A stretch of DNA of 64,000 nt from Phycisphaerae bacterium (lineage in GTDB: Bacteria > Chloroflexota > Anaerolineae > 4572-78 > J111): assembly GCA_028285035.1 (NCBI GenBank), contig JANQQF010000104.1, positions 1 through 64,000 of the forward strand, read 5' to 3'. Under the pieces are notes generated by a model. It was given only the letters and a program-made list of their open reading frames with translations. It was not told the DNA's origin and searched no databases. Numbering within the stretch: the stretch's first letter is position 1; each line of letters starts with the position of its first letter. A program made the translations under genes and the position numbers. Positions 1 through 8,705 of this stretch are shown piece by piece.

Positions 1-1
1 A

Positions 2-109
2 ATCACTGACATTATGACCGAAGCAATGGACGGCGTTTTCCTCGGTACAGCTGAGCCTGCTGATGCCTTACCTGCTGCTGCCGCAGAAGTCAACGCCACA
101 TTTGAGTAG
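2..109 (+). CDS. C-terminal end of a probable solute-binding protein (partial)
   Basis: An open frame enters from the left edge and stops with TAG after 35 residues. The tail is helical and alanine-rich and ends in Ala-Glu-Val-Asn-Ala-Thr-Phe-Glu. This resembles the last helix of family 1 extracellular sugar-binding proteins, where Ala-rich runs followed by a short helix are usual. The neighbouring alpha-galactosidases and galactokinase would fit a sugar importer, but only the tail is visible. The call is an inference from the tail and the context. A strong stem-loop follows and probably ends the transcript. Confidence 0.4.
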   Translation: MTDIMTEAMDGVFLGTAEPADALPAAAAEVNATFE

Positions 110-179
110 AAGGTATACAAGTGAAATGATGATTGTAAAAATTATTTCACCTTTAAAATAGACACATTGAATTAACTAA

Positions 180-216
180 AAAATGGAGCCCAAAAACTTA
201 TTTTGGGCTCCATTTT
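180..216 (+). terminator. Rho-independent terminator
   Basis: A perfect 16-bp inverted repeat (arm AAAATGGAGCCCAAAA, 5-nt loop) ends in a short T run. It lies 70 bp after the partial upstream gene and just before the next start. The symmetric A and T flanks would let it act in both directions. Confidence 0.75.
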
Positions 217-236
217 GATCAATCAAATTTCGACGC

Positions 237-1895
237 ATGAAAAACTATTTACATTTTCTAATTGCAATTATCATATTTATTGGTATAAGTGCCTGTAGCC
301 TCGCCCCACAAAGCACTGTCTCAAACAAGGTTAATCCCTCTAATGATCTTGTGATAAAGACAATTCCATTTGAGCAACAAAGTTGTTCGGACACTTTTGT
401 CACCCACACACTTGATCATATTACAACACCATCACAGCAACCCATTCAAATGTTTGATAGTAATGGAGCGGGTTTAGCTATCAACGATTTGGACAATGAT
501 GGCGATCTTGATTTAGTCTTGGCAAATTTAGCTGGACCAAATACTGTTTTATGGAATGATGGGGGATTGGTGTTTCGTAAAACAGAGCTAGATCACGGTG
601 ACTCACGCGCTGTTAATACTGTGGATGTCGATGCGGATGGCTGGCTTGATATTGTCTTTACCTTGACTGGCGGCGGCGTTAGCTATTGGCATAATCATCA
701 AGGGACCTTTGAGGCAGGCACCCTGCCAGGTGTCCTGAAGCCAGCCTATGCAATGACTTGGGCTGATCTAGATAATGACCACGATCTTGATCTGATTACC
801 GGGTCATATGATGCTCTGCTTCTTAAAAAATTTGGCTCTGGTGGTATGCCTAGTCAAACGAATGGGGTTTATGTTTATGAAAATGAGGCGGGGAACTTTG
901 AGGCAACTCGTTTAGCTGATGAAGCGCAAACCCTTGCCCTAATAACCCTTGACCTTAACCAAGACAACCGCCTTGATATTTTGGTAGGCAATGACTTTGT
1001 CGTGCGTGACCAAGCTTGGCTCCAAACTGATACCGATTGGACTACAGTTGAGCCTTTTGCCAACACAACCCACAGCACAATGAGTTTTGATATGGGCGAT
1101 GTTAACAATGACGGTCATTGGGAACTCTTTGCCACAGATATGAAGCCCTATGCCGAAGATGAAGCAACCTTGGCCCAATGGCAGCCTGTTATGGACATGA
1201 TGACACATGGGCATACTGAAGGTGATCCACAGGTAATGGAGAATGTTTTTCAAATGGCCGATGCAGAGGGTGAGTTTGAAAATCAGGCCAATCAATTAGG
1301 CTTAACTGCAACAGGTTGGAGTTGGTCGGCTAAATTTGGGGATCTTGACCAGGATGGCTTTTTGGACATTTATGTGGTCAACGGAATGACAGCGGAAGAG
1401 CTTTTTGGTCATTTACCTGGTGACGAATTAGTCGAGGAAAATCAAGCCTTTCGTAATGTGGCTGGCCGATCCTTCGAAGCTGTTCCAGATTGGGGGTTAA
1501 ATGGCACATCGAGTGGCCGAGGTATGAGTCTAGGTGACTTAGATAATGATGGCGATTTAGACATTGTTATCAATAATCTTAATACTCCTGCGCAAATTTT
1601 GGAAAACAAATTGTGTGGTGGACACAGTTTAAGTGTCGATCTGAAATGGCCTGCTAGCCAAAATCGATTTGCCTTGAATGCAGAAGTGCATTTGCACACC
1701 AGCACAGGACGCTACAGTCGCGTTGTCAAAGCGAGTAGTGGATATCTATCTGGCGATCCAACGCGTCTGCATTTCGGCTTTCCAGCAGAAAGTAATCTGG
1801 AGTATTTAGAAATTCATTGGCCTGATGGAATAGTCTCTAAAGTAGATGGGCTAACAGCCGAAACCTTACTACTCATCAGTAGAGATCCATCTTAA
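237..1895 (+). CDS. FG-GAP/VCBS repeat lipoprotein with C-terminal ASPIC/UnbV domain (CRTAC1-like)
   Basis: A 552-residue exported protein. The N-terminus is a hydrophobic signal with a lipobox-like Gly-Ile-Ser-Ala-Cys near residue 20, so it is probably a lipid-anchored surface protein. Calcium-binding FG-GAP/VCBS loops of the DxDxDGxxD type recur (for example DLDNDGDLDL, DVDADGWLDI, DLDQDGFLDI, DLDNDGDLDI) and predict a beta-propeller. The last 80 residues fit the ASPIC/UnbV domain, with a typical His-Trp-Pro-Asp-Gly signature. Such proteins are thought to bind carbohydrate or protein ligands outside the cell, but the ligand here is unknown. No clear Shine-Dalgarno sequence is visible before the ATG. 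It stands alone between two intergenic repeats. Confidence 0.85.
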   Translation: MKNYLHFLIAIIIFIGISACSLAPQSTVSNKVNPSNDLVIKTIPFEQQSCSDTFVTHTLDHITTPSQQPIQMFDSNGAGLAINDLDNDGDLDLVLANLAGPNTVLWNDGGLVFRKTELDHGDSRAVNTVDVDADGWLDIVFTLTGGGVSYWHNHQGTFEAGTLPGVLKPAYAMTWADLDNDHDLDLITGSYDALLLKKFGSGGMPSQTNGVYVYENEAGNFEATRLADEAQTLALITLDLNQDNRLDILVGNDFVVRDQAWLQTDTDWTTVEPFANTTHSTMSFDMGDVNNDGHWELFATDMKPYAEDEATLAQWQPVMDMMTHGHTEGDPQVMENVFQMADAEGEFENQANQLGLTATGWSWSAKFGDLDQDGFLDIYVVNGMTAEELFGHLPGDELVEENQAFRNVAGRSFEAVPDWGLNGTSSGRGMSLGDLDNDGDLDIVINNLNTPAQILENKLCGGHSLSVDLKWPASQNRFALNAEVHLHTSTGRYSRVVKASSGYLSGDPTRLHFGFPAESNLEYLEIHWPDGIVSKVDGLTAETLLLISRDPS

Positions 1896-1967
1896 ATCAA
1901 GATTGTTTTGATATAATCTGGTGGAATCAGAACTAACCAAGGTAAATTAACCCAAGTTTTGAGGTGT

Positions 1968-2023
1968 TCAATTGTCATTCTGAACGAAGTGAGGAGGCCT
2001 CAAACTCAATTGTCTTACTTGAA
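1968..2023. repeat. Intergenic TGTCATTCTGAA-type repeat
   Basis: The stretch TGTCATTCTGAACGAAGTGA is the start of a palindromic intergenic repeat type found in many environmental genomes. A related fuller copy lies near 32.55 kb. It is incomplete here and sits in the 168-bp gap before the GH36 gene. No gene is visible in the gap. Confidence 0.5.
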
Positions 2024-2063
2024 AACAATAAGTTAGCTAATCAAACAGTACAGGAAAAAGGGA

Positions 2064-4316
2064 GTGATGATTCACTTTAACCCAGATACACACACCTTCA
2101 ATTTACATTTAAAGACAAGTTTCTATGCCTTTCAGGTTGATGCAGACAATCGGCTCGTTCATCTAGGCTGGGGACCACGGCCGGAAGAAGCGGCCTCAGG
2201 TGACCTGATTAGTGGAGCAACCAGCTATGAAGATTATTTTTCGCTAGCAAGCTTTGAAACCCAAATTCAACCTGATGAAATTTTGACCTTTGGTGATGTC
2301 ACCTCCTATCAAACTACCCTCAAGGTCAATTTTCTTGAGTCGGCACATCCACTGGGCGCAGATGAGGCGCCACATTCTCCTATCCGAGATCTACGATTGC
2401 GCTACGTTGGCTATGAAATTGTCACCGATGCCCAACCTGGCTTGTTCCCAGCCCACGGCCTACCCGTGACAAATGACAATCCTCGTGAGACATTGCGGGT
2501 ATTTCTACGCGATCCAATCCAGCCCTTTAATGTAACATTGTGTTATCGACTTACACCTGAGCATGACATTATCGAACGTTGGTGTGAGTTAGAAAACGCA
2601 GGTGCACAATCAGTAAGTATCGAAGCTTGTAACTTCGCCTCGTTACATCTCCCTAATGGCACAAATGAGTTAACCGCTGTTACTGGGGCTTGGGCCAGAG
2701 AGTTTACCTCTTACCGTAAAGGCTTACCCTTAGGCATCCACATTTTAGAGAGCCATACGTTACAAACGGGTCACGCTGCGAACCCATTCTTTCTCATCAA
2801 TCGACCTGGTCAAGCCTGGGAAGAGAGCGGCCTTGTTTACTTTGGGCAAATGGCTTATAGTGGTAGCTGGCGTATGACCTTCGAACAATTGCCGACCTGG
2901 GATGTTCGGATCCATGCCGGTTATAACCCTTTTGACTCCCATTGGGAATTACAACCTGGCAAGCGACATGTAACTCCAGCCTTGGTGTGTGGTGTTAGCC
3001 AAAATGGGTGGGGAGGTGCCAGCCGCCGGATGCACGCCTTCGCCCGTGAGCGGGTTCTGCCTCGTTCGCCACAAGGACAAACCCATCGTCCCGTGCTTTA
3101 TAACAGTTGGGAAGCTACCTTTTTTGATGTAACATATGAAAATCAGGTTGAACTTGCTCGCAAAGCTGCGGCCATTGGGGTAGAGCTATTTTGTGTTGAT
3201 GACGGTTGGTTTGGTTCCCGGCGAAGTGACAAAGCTGGGCTAGGCGACTGGCAGGTCAGTGAGGTAGCATTCCCCAATGGACTTGAACCATTGGTTGAAG
3301 AAATTCACCGTCTGGGCATGAAATTTGGCCTCTGGATCGAGCCAGAAATGGTCAACCCAGACTCAGATTTATATCGCAAGCACCCAGATTGGATTTTACA
3401 TTTTCCAGGTCGTCCCCGAACTGAAGCTCGGCATCAGCTCGTCCTAGACTTTGGTCGCTCAGAGGTGGTGGAGTATATCTTTAACGCGCTGGATGAGCTA
3501 GTTAGTCGTTATTCTGTCGCCTTCTTTAAGTGGGACATGAATCGTTATACCTCGGAGCCTGGCTCGGTAGCCGGAAAGGCAATCTGGCGTCAGCATGTTG
3601 CGGCTGTTTATGATATAATGGATCGTCTACGTCAAAAGTATCCTGATCTGGATATCCAAAGTTGCTCTGGTGGGGGAGGACGTATCGATTTGGGTATTCT
3701 TGGCCGTACTGATCAGGTATGGGTGAGTGATAATACAGATGCATTTGACCGTATTCGTATTCAGGAAGGCTTTAGCTTGGCTTATCCCGCTCGGGCCATG
3801 GAAGCCTGGGTGACACACGAACATAACTATATTACCCAACGCATAGCCTCCCTAGGTTTGCGGTTTGATGTTGCAATGCGCGGTGCCTTAGGGATCGGCA
3901 CCAGCCTCAATGAATTGAGTGATGAAATGTTGGCTGAGTATGCCAGCTATATCAGTTTTTACAAACAGATTCGTCATATTATTCAAGAGGGAGATTTATA
4001 TCGTTTGGAACGTCTCGAAGAATTTGGATCTTCAGTCATTGAATATGTCCTGCCCAATGGTCAGGAAGCCGTTTTTTCAATCACAATGCGTGATCATCAA
4101 GTTGGGAGTTTCAGGCCAGCCGCTCCTTTACGCGGTCTCAATACGAGGGGCACGTACCTGATCATTGATCGGGACAACCAAGAGGTCCATCGGGCCACTG
4201 GTTATGAATTGATGACAATGGGCATCCCCAGAGAAACCAGTGGATATGTAGGCTATAGTCGAACGCTATATCTAAAGCAGATTACAGAAGATCAAGCCGT
4301 AAGCTTTGATGGATAA
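2064..4316 (+). CDS. Alpha-galactosidase, glycoside hydrolase family 36
   Basis: This protein of about 750 residues hydrolyses terminal alpha-1,6-galactosyl residues of melibiose, raffinose or galactomannan by the retaining mechanism. GH36 landmarks are visible. The nucleophile motif Phe-Lys-Trp-Asp-Met-Asn-Arg lies near residue 490, the Cys-Ser-Gly-Gly-Gly-Gly-Arg-Ile-Asp loop near 535, and the acid/base motif Ser-Asp-Asn-Thr-Asp-Ala near 555. The length is typical of the 700-750 residue bacterial enzymes. There is no signal peptide, so it is cytoplasmic and needs an importer. The start is either GTG 2064 or ATG 2067, with AGGA upstream. Galactokinase follows after 20 bp, which indicates an operon. 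The released galactose would feed that kinase. Confidence 0.95.
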   Translation: MMIHFNPDTHTFNLHLKTSFYAFQVDADNRLVHLGWGPRPEEAASGDLISGATSYEDYFSLASFETQIQPDEILTFGDVTSYQTTLKVNFLESAHPLGADEAPHSPIRDLRLRYVGYEIVTDAQPGLFPAHGLPVTNDNPRETLRVFLRDPIQPFNVTLCYRLTPEHDIIERWCELENAGAQSVSIEACNFASLHLPNGTNELTAVTGAWAREFTSYRKGLPLGIHILESHTLQTGHAANPFFLINRPGQAWEESGLVYFGQMAYSGSWRMTFEQLPTWDVRIHAGYNPFDSHWELQPGKRHVTPALVCGVSQNGWGGASRRMHAFARERVLPRSPQGQTHRPVLYNSWEATFFDVTYENQVELARKAAAIGVELFCVDDGWFGSRRSDKAGLGDWQVSEVAFPNGLEPLVEEIHRLGMKFGLWIEPEMVNPDSDLYRKHPDWILHFPGRPRTEARHQLVLDFGRSEVVEYIFNALDELVSRYSVAFFKWDMNRYTSEPGSVAGKAIWRQHVAAVYDIMDRLRQKYPDLDIQSCSGGGGRIDLGILGRTDQVWVSDNTDAFDRIRIQEGFSLAYPARAMEAWVTHEHNYITQRIASLGLRFDVAMRGALGIGTSLNELSDEMLAEYASYISFYKQIRHIIQEGDLYRLERLEEFGSSVIEYVLPNGQEAVFSITMRDHQVGSFRPAAPLRGLNTRGTYLIIDRDNQEVHRATGYELMTMGIPRETSGYVGYSRTLYLKQITEDQAVSFDG

Positions 4317-4336
4317 AGGATAACGAACTTAGACTT

Positions 4337-5476
4337 ATGAAACTTAAACAGCGTGTATCTCAAAAATTTATGGAACATTTTGGTGCTCAGCCAGAGTATA
4401 TCATTCGAGCGCCAGGCCGAGTTAATATCATCGGCGAACATACAGACTATAATGATGGATTTGTTCTACCAATGGCCATAGATCGTGCTGTTTGGATGGC
4501 ATTACGTCCACGAGCTGATGACCGTGTACTGGCGCACTCGTTGGAGCAAACTAAGCCGACTGATTTTAGCCTGACGAATATTAAAAACACCAACGAAGGC
4601 TGGCCAGAGTATGTTAAGGGTATGGCGGTGATGTTAAAAGAAACGGGCTATGATCTACAAGGCTGGGAAGGGGTTTTGAGTAGTGATGTGCCTGTTGGGT
4701 CAGGCTTGTCTTCCTCCGCAGCATTAGAGATGGGGGTTGGCTGTGCGTTTGCCGCAGTGTCAAATTTTGCCTTTGATGGTGTAGAAATGGCTAAGTTGGG
4801 GCAAAAGAATGAGAATGAATGGGTTGGGGCCAATACCGGCATTATGGACCAGATGATTTCAGCCAATGGTCAGGCTGGATATGCTCTGATGATTGACTGT
4901 CGAGACTTGTCAACTGAGGCCATCCCCCTACCACTGGGGACAGCCATCATCATTATGGATACCATGACTCGCCACAGCCACACCGACTCCGGCTATAACG
5001 AGCGTCGCGCTAGCTGCGAAAAAGCCGCTGCCTACTTTGGAGTGTCACACTTGCGTGATGTTCAGCTTGAGCAACTACAGGCGGCCCAAGACAAACTAGA
5101 CGAAATAACGTATCGACGGGCACGTCATGTTATCACCGAAAATCAGCGCGTTCTAGACTCTGCCCAAGCAATGAAGGCTGGGGATGCATCTACATTGGGC
5201 ACCTTAATGAATGAAAGCCACATCAGTATGCGCGATGATTTTGAGATAACAAATGAAGCGCTCGACATTATGGCCGAGATTGCTCAGACACAACCTGGCA
5301 GTTATGGAGCACGGATGACAGGGGGTGGTTTTGGCGGATGTGCGGTAGCCTTGGTTCAAGCGGACAAAGCAGAAGAAATTGCCACAGTTGTTTCCCACGA
5401 ATATGAAACAAAAACAGGCCTCAAGCCGGAAATTTACATCACCCAAGCTGCTAACGGAACGGCGATCATCCAGTAG
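4337..5476 (+). CDS. galK: Galactokinase
   Basis: This 379-residue GHMP kinase phosphorylates alpha-D-galactose to galactose 1-phosphate, the first step of the Leloir pathway. The galactokinase signature Pro-Gly-Arg-Val-Asn-Ile-Ile-Gly-Glu-His-Thr-Asp-Tyr is at residues 26-38. The GHMP ATP loop Gly-Ser-Gly-Leu-Ser-Ser-Ser-Ala-Ala is near 120, and the C-terminal Gly-Gly-Gly-Phe-Gly-Gly-Cys motif is near 330. The length is normal. It sits 20 bp after the GH36 gene, so the two are surely co-transcribed. galT and galE are absent from the window. Its last 11 bp overlap the convergent AraC-type gene. Confidence 0.97.
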   Translation: MKLKQRVSQKFMEHFGAQPEYIIRAPGRVNIIGEHTDYNDGFVLPMAIDRAVWMALRPRADDRVLAHSLEQTKPTDFSLTNIKNTNEGWPEYVKGMAVMLKETGYDLQGWEGVLSSDVPVGSGLSSSAALEMGVGCAFAAVSNFAFDGVEMAKLGQKNENEWVGANTGIMDQMISANGQAGYALMIDCRDLSTEAIPLPLGTAIIIMDTMTRHSHTDSGYNERRASCEKAAAYFGVSHLRDVQLEQLQAAQDKLDEITYRRARHVITENQRVLDSAQAMKAGDASTLGTLMNESHISMRDDFEITNEALDIMAEIAQTQPGSYGARMTGGGFGGCAVALVQADKAEEIATVVSHEYETKTGLKPEIYITQAANGTAIIQ

Positions 5477-6338
5477 ATCGAAAGTGACGTGGGGATACCC
5501 CTTTCAATCGTTTGAATACTTTAGAAAAAAGGAGGGGATCATCATACCCCACCGAGCGAGCAATATCACCAATCGACAAATTAGTTATTTGTAGTAATTC
5601 GCTGGCTTTATTGACTCGAAATTGCATCAAGTACTGTTGTGGGGTTTGGCCAAGACTGGCTTTAAAGATTGAGCCAAAATAGCTACGATTAAGCGCAACA
5701 TGAGCAGCCAGCATTTCGACATTTATTTTGTGAGAATAATTATGCTCAATAAATGCTAGGGCCTTATTGACATATAACTCATCTTTACGAGACAAAAGTG
5801 GTTTTGAACGGGCCGTATGATCCGCCTCAATCAGTAAGGCAAAAAGTTGATACAGATAACCAAGTAAACGAAATTCACGACTGTCCACATATGATAACAT
5901 TGTTTGGACAGCCACCATTTGCTCAACACAACGTCTCATTTGGGAATCACGATTGTAAGAAAAAATGGGCAAGCTCTCTGATAGTCCGGCTACTTGTAGA
6001 TAAATCGAAGCTTTTGTGCCCTGAAATGCAGCCCAAGCATAGTGCCATGGATCGCCCTTATCGGCTTGATAACTCACAACCTGATTGGGATAAATCAAGA
6101 AGCCTTGATGAGGGCCAAGTTGATAACTTTGTTCACCCACTGTGAAACTTCCTTGGCCCTCCAATATGAAGTGAATCAAGAAATGATCTCGCATTGCTGG
6201 CCCATACCGATGTTCCGGCTTACATATTTCTTGACCACAATAGTAAACGATTAAATCATTTTGATTGAACATTGAGGCATTATTAGTTGTCAATGTATTA
6301 CCCCTAAACGGAATCGTATATATCAAACGATCTAGCAT
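5466..6338 (-). CDS. AraC family transcriptional regulator of the galactoside locus
   Basis: This 290-residue regulator has an N-terminal cupin-like sugar-binding half (Phe-Ile-Leu-Glu-Gly-Gln-Gly-Ser-Phe near residue 57, then a Pro-Asn-Gln-Val motif). It ends in a two-helix-turn-helix AraC domain with Ala-Arg-Ser-Val-Gly-Tyr-Asp-Asp in the second helix and Pro-Arg-His-Phe-Arg at the end. It is divergent from the GH4 gene and convergent with galK, so it probably activates one or both alpha-galactosidase units in response to a galactoside. The 84-bp AT-rich gap with the GH4 gene would hold its operator. The effector cannot be read from the sequence. Confidence 0.88.
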   Translation of the reverse strand: MLDRLIYTIPFRGNTLTTNNASMFNQNDLIVYYCGQEICKPEHRYGPAMRDHFLIHFILEGQGSFTVGEQSYQLGPHQGFLIYPNQVVSYQADKGDPWHYAWAAFQGTKASIYLQVAGLSESLPIFSYNRDSQMRRCVEQMVAVQTMLSYVDSREFRLLGYLYQLFALLIEADHTARSKPLLSRKDELYVNKALAFIEHNYSHKINVEMLAAHVALNRSYFGSIFKASLGQTPQQYLMQFRVNKASELLQITNLSIGDIARSVGYDDPLLFSKVFKRLKGVSPRHFRSTG

Positions 6339-6422
6339 TTTACCATATTTTCAGAGAAAAAATCCATTCAATTTGATGAAAAAATCGAATATGATTGGAA
6401 AAATTTTACGAGGAGTTTTTCA

Positions 6423-7745
6423 ATGCCGAAAATTACATTTATCGGTGCTGGTAGCACAATCTTTGCCAAAAATCTAATGGGCGATATTTTAAGTTTTCCA
6501 GAACTTGCAGAGTCAACAATAACATTACACGACATCGACGAACAGCGTTTACAAACCTCTGAAATTGTCGCTCATAAAATCGCCCAATCCTTAGAAGTCA
6601 ACCCAACGATTAAAGCCACAACTGATCGTCGAGCGGCGCTTGACGAAGCTGATTATGCCATTTGTATGATCCAAGTCGCTGGTTATAAACCTGGCACCGT
6701 TACTGATTTTGAAATCCCTAAAAAATATGGGCTACGCCAAACCATCGCTGACACCTTGGGCATCGGCGGGATTATGCGTGGTTTACGAACTGTGCCCGTT
6801 ATGCTGGAGATGTGCCAGGATATGGAGGAACTCTGCCCAGATGTGACCTTCCTCAACTACGTCAATCCGATGGCTATCAACTGCTGGGCTTTGAGTCAGG
6901 CCTCAAGCATCAATACCATCGGTTTGTGCCATAGCGTTCAAGGAACCGCATCTCAATTGGCTACAGATATTGGGGTACCTTTCGAAGAGATCAATTATGT
7001 TTGTGCGGGGATCAACCATATGGCCTTCTATCTCAATTTCGAGCATAACGGCCAGGATTTGTATCCGCAGATTCAAAAAGTAGCCCAGAATGGCTCTGTC
7101 CCGATGCGGGCCCACGGTACAGGAGATCTTTCTGATGCAGTTCGGTATGAAATGTTCCGCCGTCTAGGCTACTTCGTTACTGAGTCGAGTGAGCACTTCG
7201 CCGAGTATGTCCCTTGGTTTATCAAGCGAGATCGACCCGACCTCCTCGAAGAATTTGAAATTCCTTTAGATGAGTATATCCATCGCAGTGAAAAACAGAT
7301 TGCTGGCTGGGAGTCATTACGAAAAGAGCTGGAGAATGGAGCGTCTCAGCTAACTGTGGAACGGAGTGAAGAGTATGGTTCCCTCATTATCCATAGTATG
7401 GAAACAGGAACGCCTCGGACCGTTTATGGTAATGTGCAAAACGAGGGATTGATTGACAACCTGCCTGCTGATTGTTGTGTGGAAGTGCCGTGTATGGTTG
7501 ATAAAAACGGGGTTCAGCCTATTCAGATTGGCAGCATCCCGCCCCATCTCGCGGCTATGATGCAAACCAATATCAACGTTCAGGCCCTGACGGTTGAGGC
7601 GATCCTGACCGGCAAGAAAGAACACATCTACCATGCGGCCATGCTTGATCCCCACACCGCCGCCGAGCTTTCACTTGACCAAATTTGGTCGATGGTTGAC
7701 GAACTCATCGAGGCTCACGGCGATTGGTTGCCAGAGTATAGCTAG
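6423..7745 (+). CDS. Family 4 glycoside hydrolase (alpha-galactosidase/alpha-glucosidase type)
   Basis: A 440-residue NAD- and divalent-metal-dependent GH4 enzyme that cleaves alpha-glycosides by a redox-elimination mechanism. The Rossmann motif (Phe-Ile-Gly-Ala-Gly-Ser-Thr, residues 5-11) binds NAD. Asn-Pro-Met near residue 148, Cys-His-Ser near 168 and Gly-Ile-Asn-His-Met near 199 include the metal-binding Cys and His of the family. The Met-Ile-Gln-Val-Ala-Gly segment is typical of the MelA/AglA branch. A good GAGGAG ribosome-binding site precedes the ATG. It is expressed divergently from the AraC regulator. With the GH36 enzyme, the locus has two unrelated alpha-galactosidase folds. Substrate choice between galactosides and glucosides is not certain. 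Confidence 0.92.
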   Translation: MPKITFIGAGSTIFAKNLMGDILSFPELAESTITLHDIDEQRLQTSEIVAHKIAQSLEVNPTIKATTDRRAALDEADYAICMIQVAGYKPGTVTDFEIPKKYGLRQTIADTLGIGGIMRGLRTVPVMLEMCQDMEELCPDVTFLNYVNPMAINCWALSQASSINTIGLCHSVQGTASQLATDIGVPFEEINYVCAGINHMAFYLNFEHNGQDLYPQIQKVAQNGSVPMRAHGTGDLSDAVRYEMFRRLGYFVTESSEHFAEYVPWFIKRDRPDLLEEFEIPLDEYIHRSEKQIAGWESLRKELENGASQLTVERSEEYGSLIIHSMETGTPRTVYGNVQNEGLIDNLPADCCVEVPCMVDKNGVQPIQIGSIPPHLAAMMQTNINVQALTVEAILTGKKEHIYHAAMLDPHTAAELSLDQIWSMVDELIEAHGDWLPEYS

Positions 7746-7781
7746 TTTGCAATATTCTTCTTGAATTTAAGAGTTTTTCAT

Positions 7782-7828
7782 GAGGAGTCCAAAGTGCACG
7801 CCCAAAAGAACTTTGGGACGGACTCCTC
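7782..7828 (+). terminator. Stem-loop of the GGAGTCC family, probable terminator
   Basis: The outer arms GAGGAGTCC and GGACTCCTC enclose an inner CCCAAA/TTTGGG pair, followed by TTTTA. It lies 40 bp after the GH4 stop. A near-identical element ends the Rieske oxygenase gene at 47624-47668. Confidence 0.7.
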
Positions 7829-7841
7829 AATTTTACACCCG

Positions 7842-7955
7842 TTAATCACTTCCTCTAACAAGCCCCGCCTTCATTGCCATAACCGCAGCCTGAGTCCGAT
7901 CCGTCACGTCAAGTTTTCCGATGAAAATAGTGTACACAATCATAACAGTTGATCT
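7842..7955 (-). pseudogene. Remnant of a LuxR/NarL-type response regulator C-terminus
   Basis: The minus-strand frame ending with TAA at 7842-7844 encodes a tail with Gly-Lys-Leu-Asp-Val-Thr-Asp-Arg-Thr-Gln-Ala-Ala-Val-Met-Ala and then Ala-Gly-Leu-Val. This matches the end of the GerE helix-turn-helix (KLxVxDRTQAxxxAxxxGLV). Only about 35 residues are recognisable, with no receiver domain and no start codon. It is therefore a decayed fragment, and it overlaps the 3' end of the TetR gene in another frame. It suggests that a regulator was lost here when the TetR gene arrived or was rearranged. Confidence 0.6.
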
Positions 7956-8515
7956 ATGGTGACCATGTTTTTTATCATCCCGCTTAGTGTGTCTGCGAGT
8001 TCATCAGGTGGCTCCTGTTTTCCGGTTTCGATCCATTTCACGAGGATATTTGTGACAATACCAAGCCGAATTATGATGTTATATTCTACGTAGGCGGGAT
8101 CAATCCCGAGCTCGGTCAAGGCAAGTGATTTAAATGGCGCCACCGCCCGATGAGATGATGCCATCACGATATCTAATCGATTGGCTTGCATCAGCAGTTC
8201 AATAATTTCAGAGTGTACATAGAAATAGCGCAGAACGGGTTTCAGGAGCATCTCTCGTGCTTCATTACCGTTTTCTTGGACGTACACAATCAGATATTGA
8301 ATCATATCGTTGAAAACCTGATCACTTCGCCACCGTAAGACATCCTCAATCTGATCAAAATGACGATAAAATGTTCTGCGCCCCACCTTTGCTGTTTCGA
8401 CCAGTTTTGTGACGGTAATCTTGTGTAGCGGCATACTTTGAATGAGTTCAGCTAAGCCGTCGTATAACATCTCGGCAGACTTGATTGACCGCGGGTCATT
8501 ATTGATGTGATACAT
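7940..8515 (-). CDS. TetR/AcrR family transcriptional regulator
   Basis: A 191-residue regulator. Residues 15-60 form the TetR helix-turn-helix with Ile-Thr-Val-Thr-Lys-Leu-Val-Glu-Thr-Ala, then Val-Gly-Arg-Arg-Thr-Phe-Tyr-Arg-His-Phe. The Arg-Thr-Phe-Tyr-Arg-His-Phe core is a hallmark of the family. The C-terminal half is helical and would bind an unknown ligand. It is divergent from the tandem membrane-protein genes, and the 190-bp gap carries a good sigma-70 promoter for them, so it may repress those genes as well as itself. The TGA stop overlaps a decayed LuxR-type fragment. Confidence 0.85.
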   Translation of the reverse strand: MYHINNDPRSIKSAEMLYDGLAELIQSMPLHKITVTKLVETAKVGRRTFYRHFDQIEDVLRWRSDQVFNDMIQYLIVYVQENGNEAREMLLKPVLRYFYVHSEIIELLMQANRLDIVMASSHRAVAPFKSLALTELGIDPAYVEYNIIIRLGIVTNILVKWIETGKQEPPDELADTLSGMIKNMVTIDQLL

Positions 8516-8595
8516 TTGCTCTGTCCACCTCGAAAGATTGCCCCTTCTTCATTCGACACAATATTTTATGATTTGTGCCGCTTCTTCAAATTTCG

Positions 8596-8624
8596 TTGAC
8601 AATGGCTGTCCCAACATATAGCAT
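8596..8624 (+). promoter_or_regulatory. Sigma-70-like promoter of the tandem membrane-protein genes
   Basis: TTGACA at 8596-8601 and TAGCAT at 8619-8624 are separated by 17 bp. The site lies in the divergent gap between the TetR gene and the membrane-protein gene, about 80 bp before the latter's start. Confidence 0.5.
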
Positions 8625-8705
8625 ACCAATAAATGTAAGGCAAATGTTTCTTGAGGCGCCCACAAGAACAAAATGTATCACCAAAATGGAGATTTTAGGA
8701 GAACA

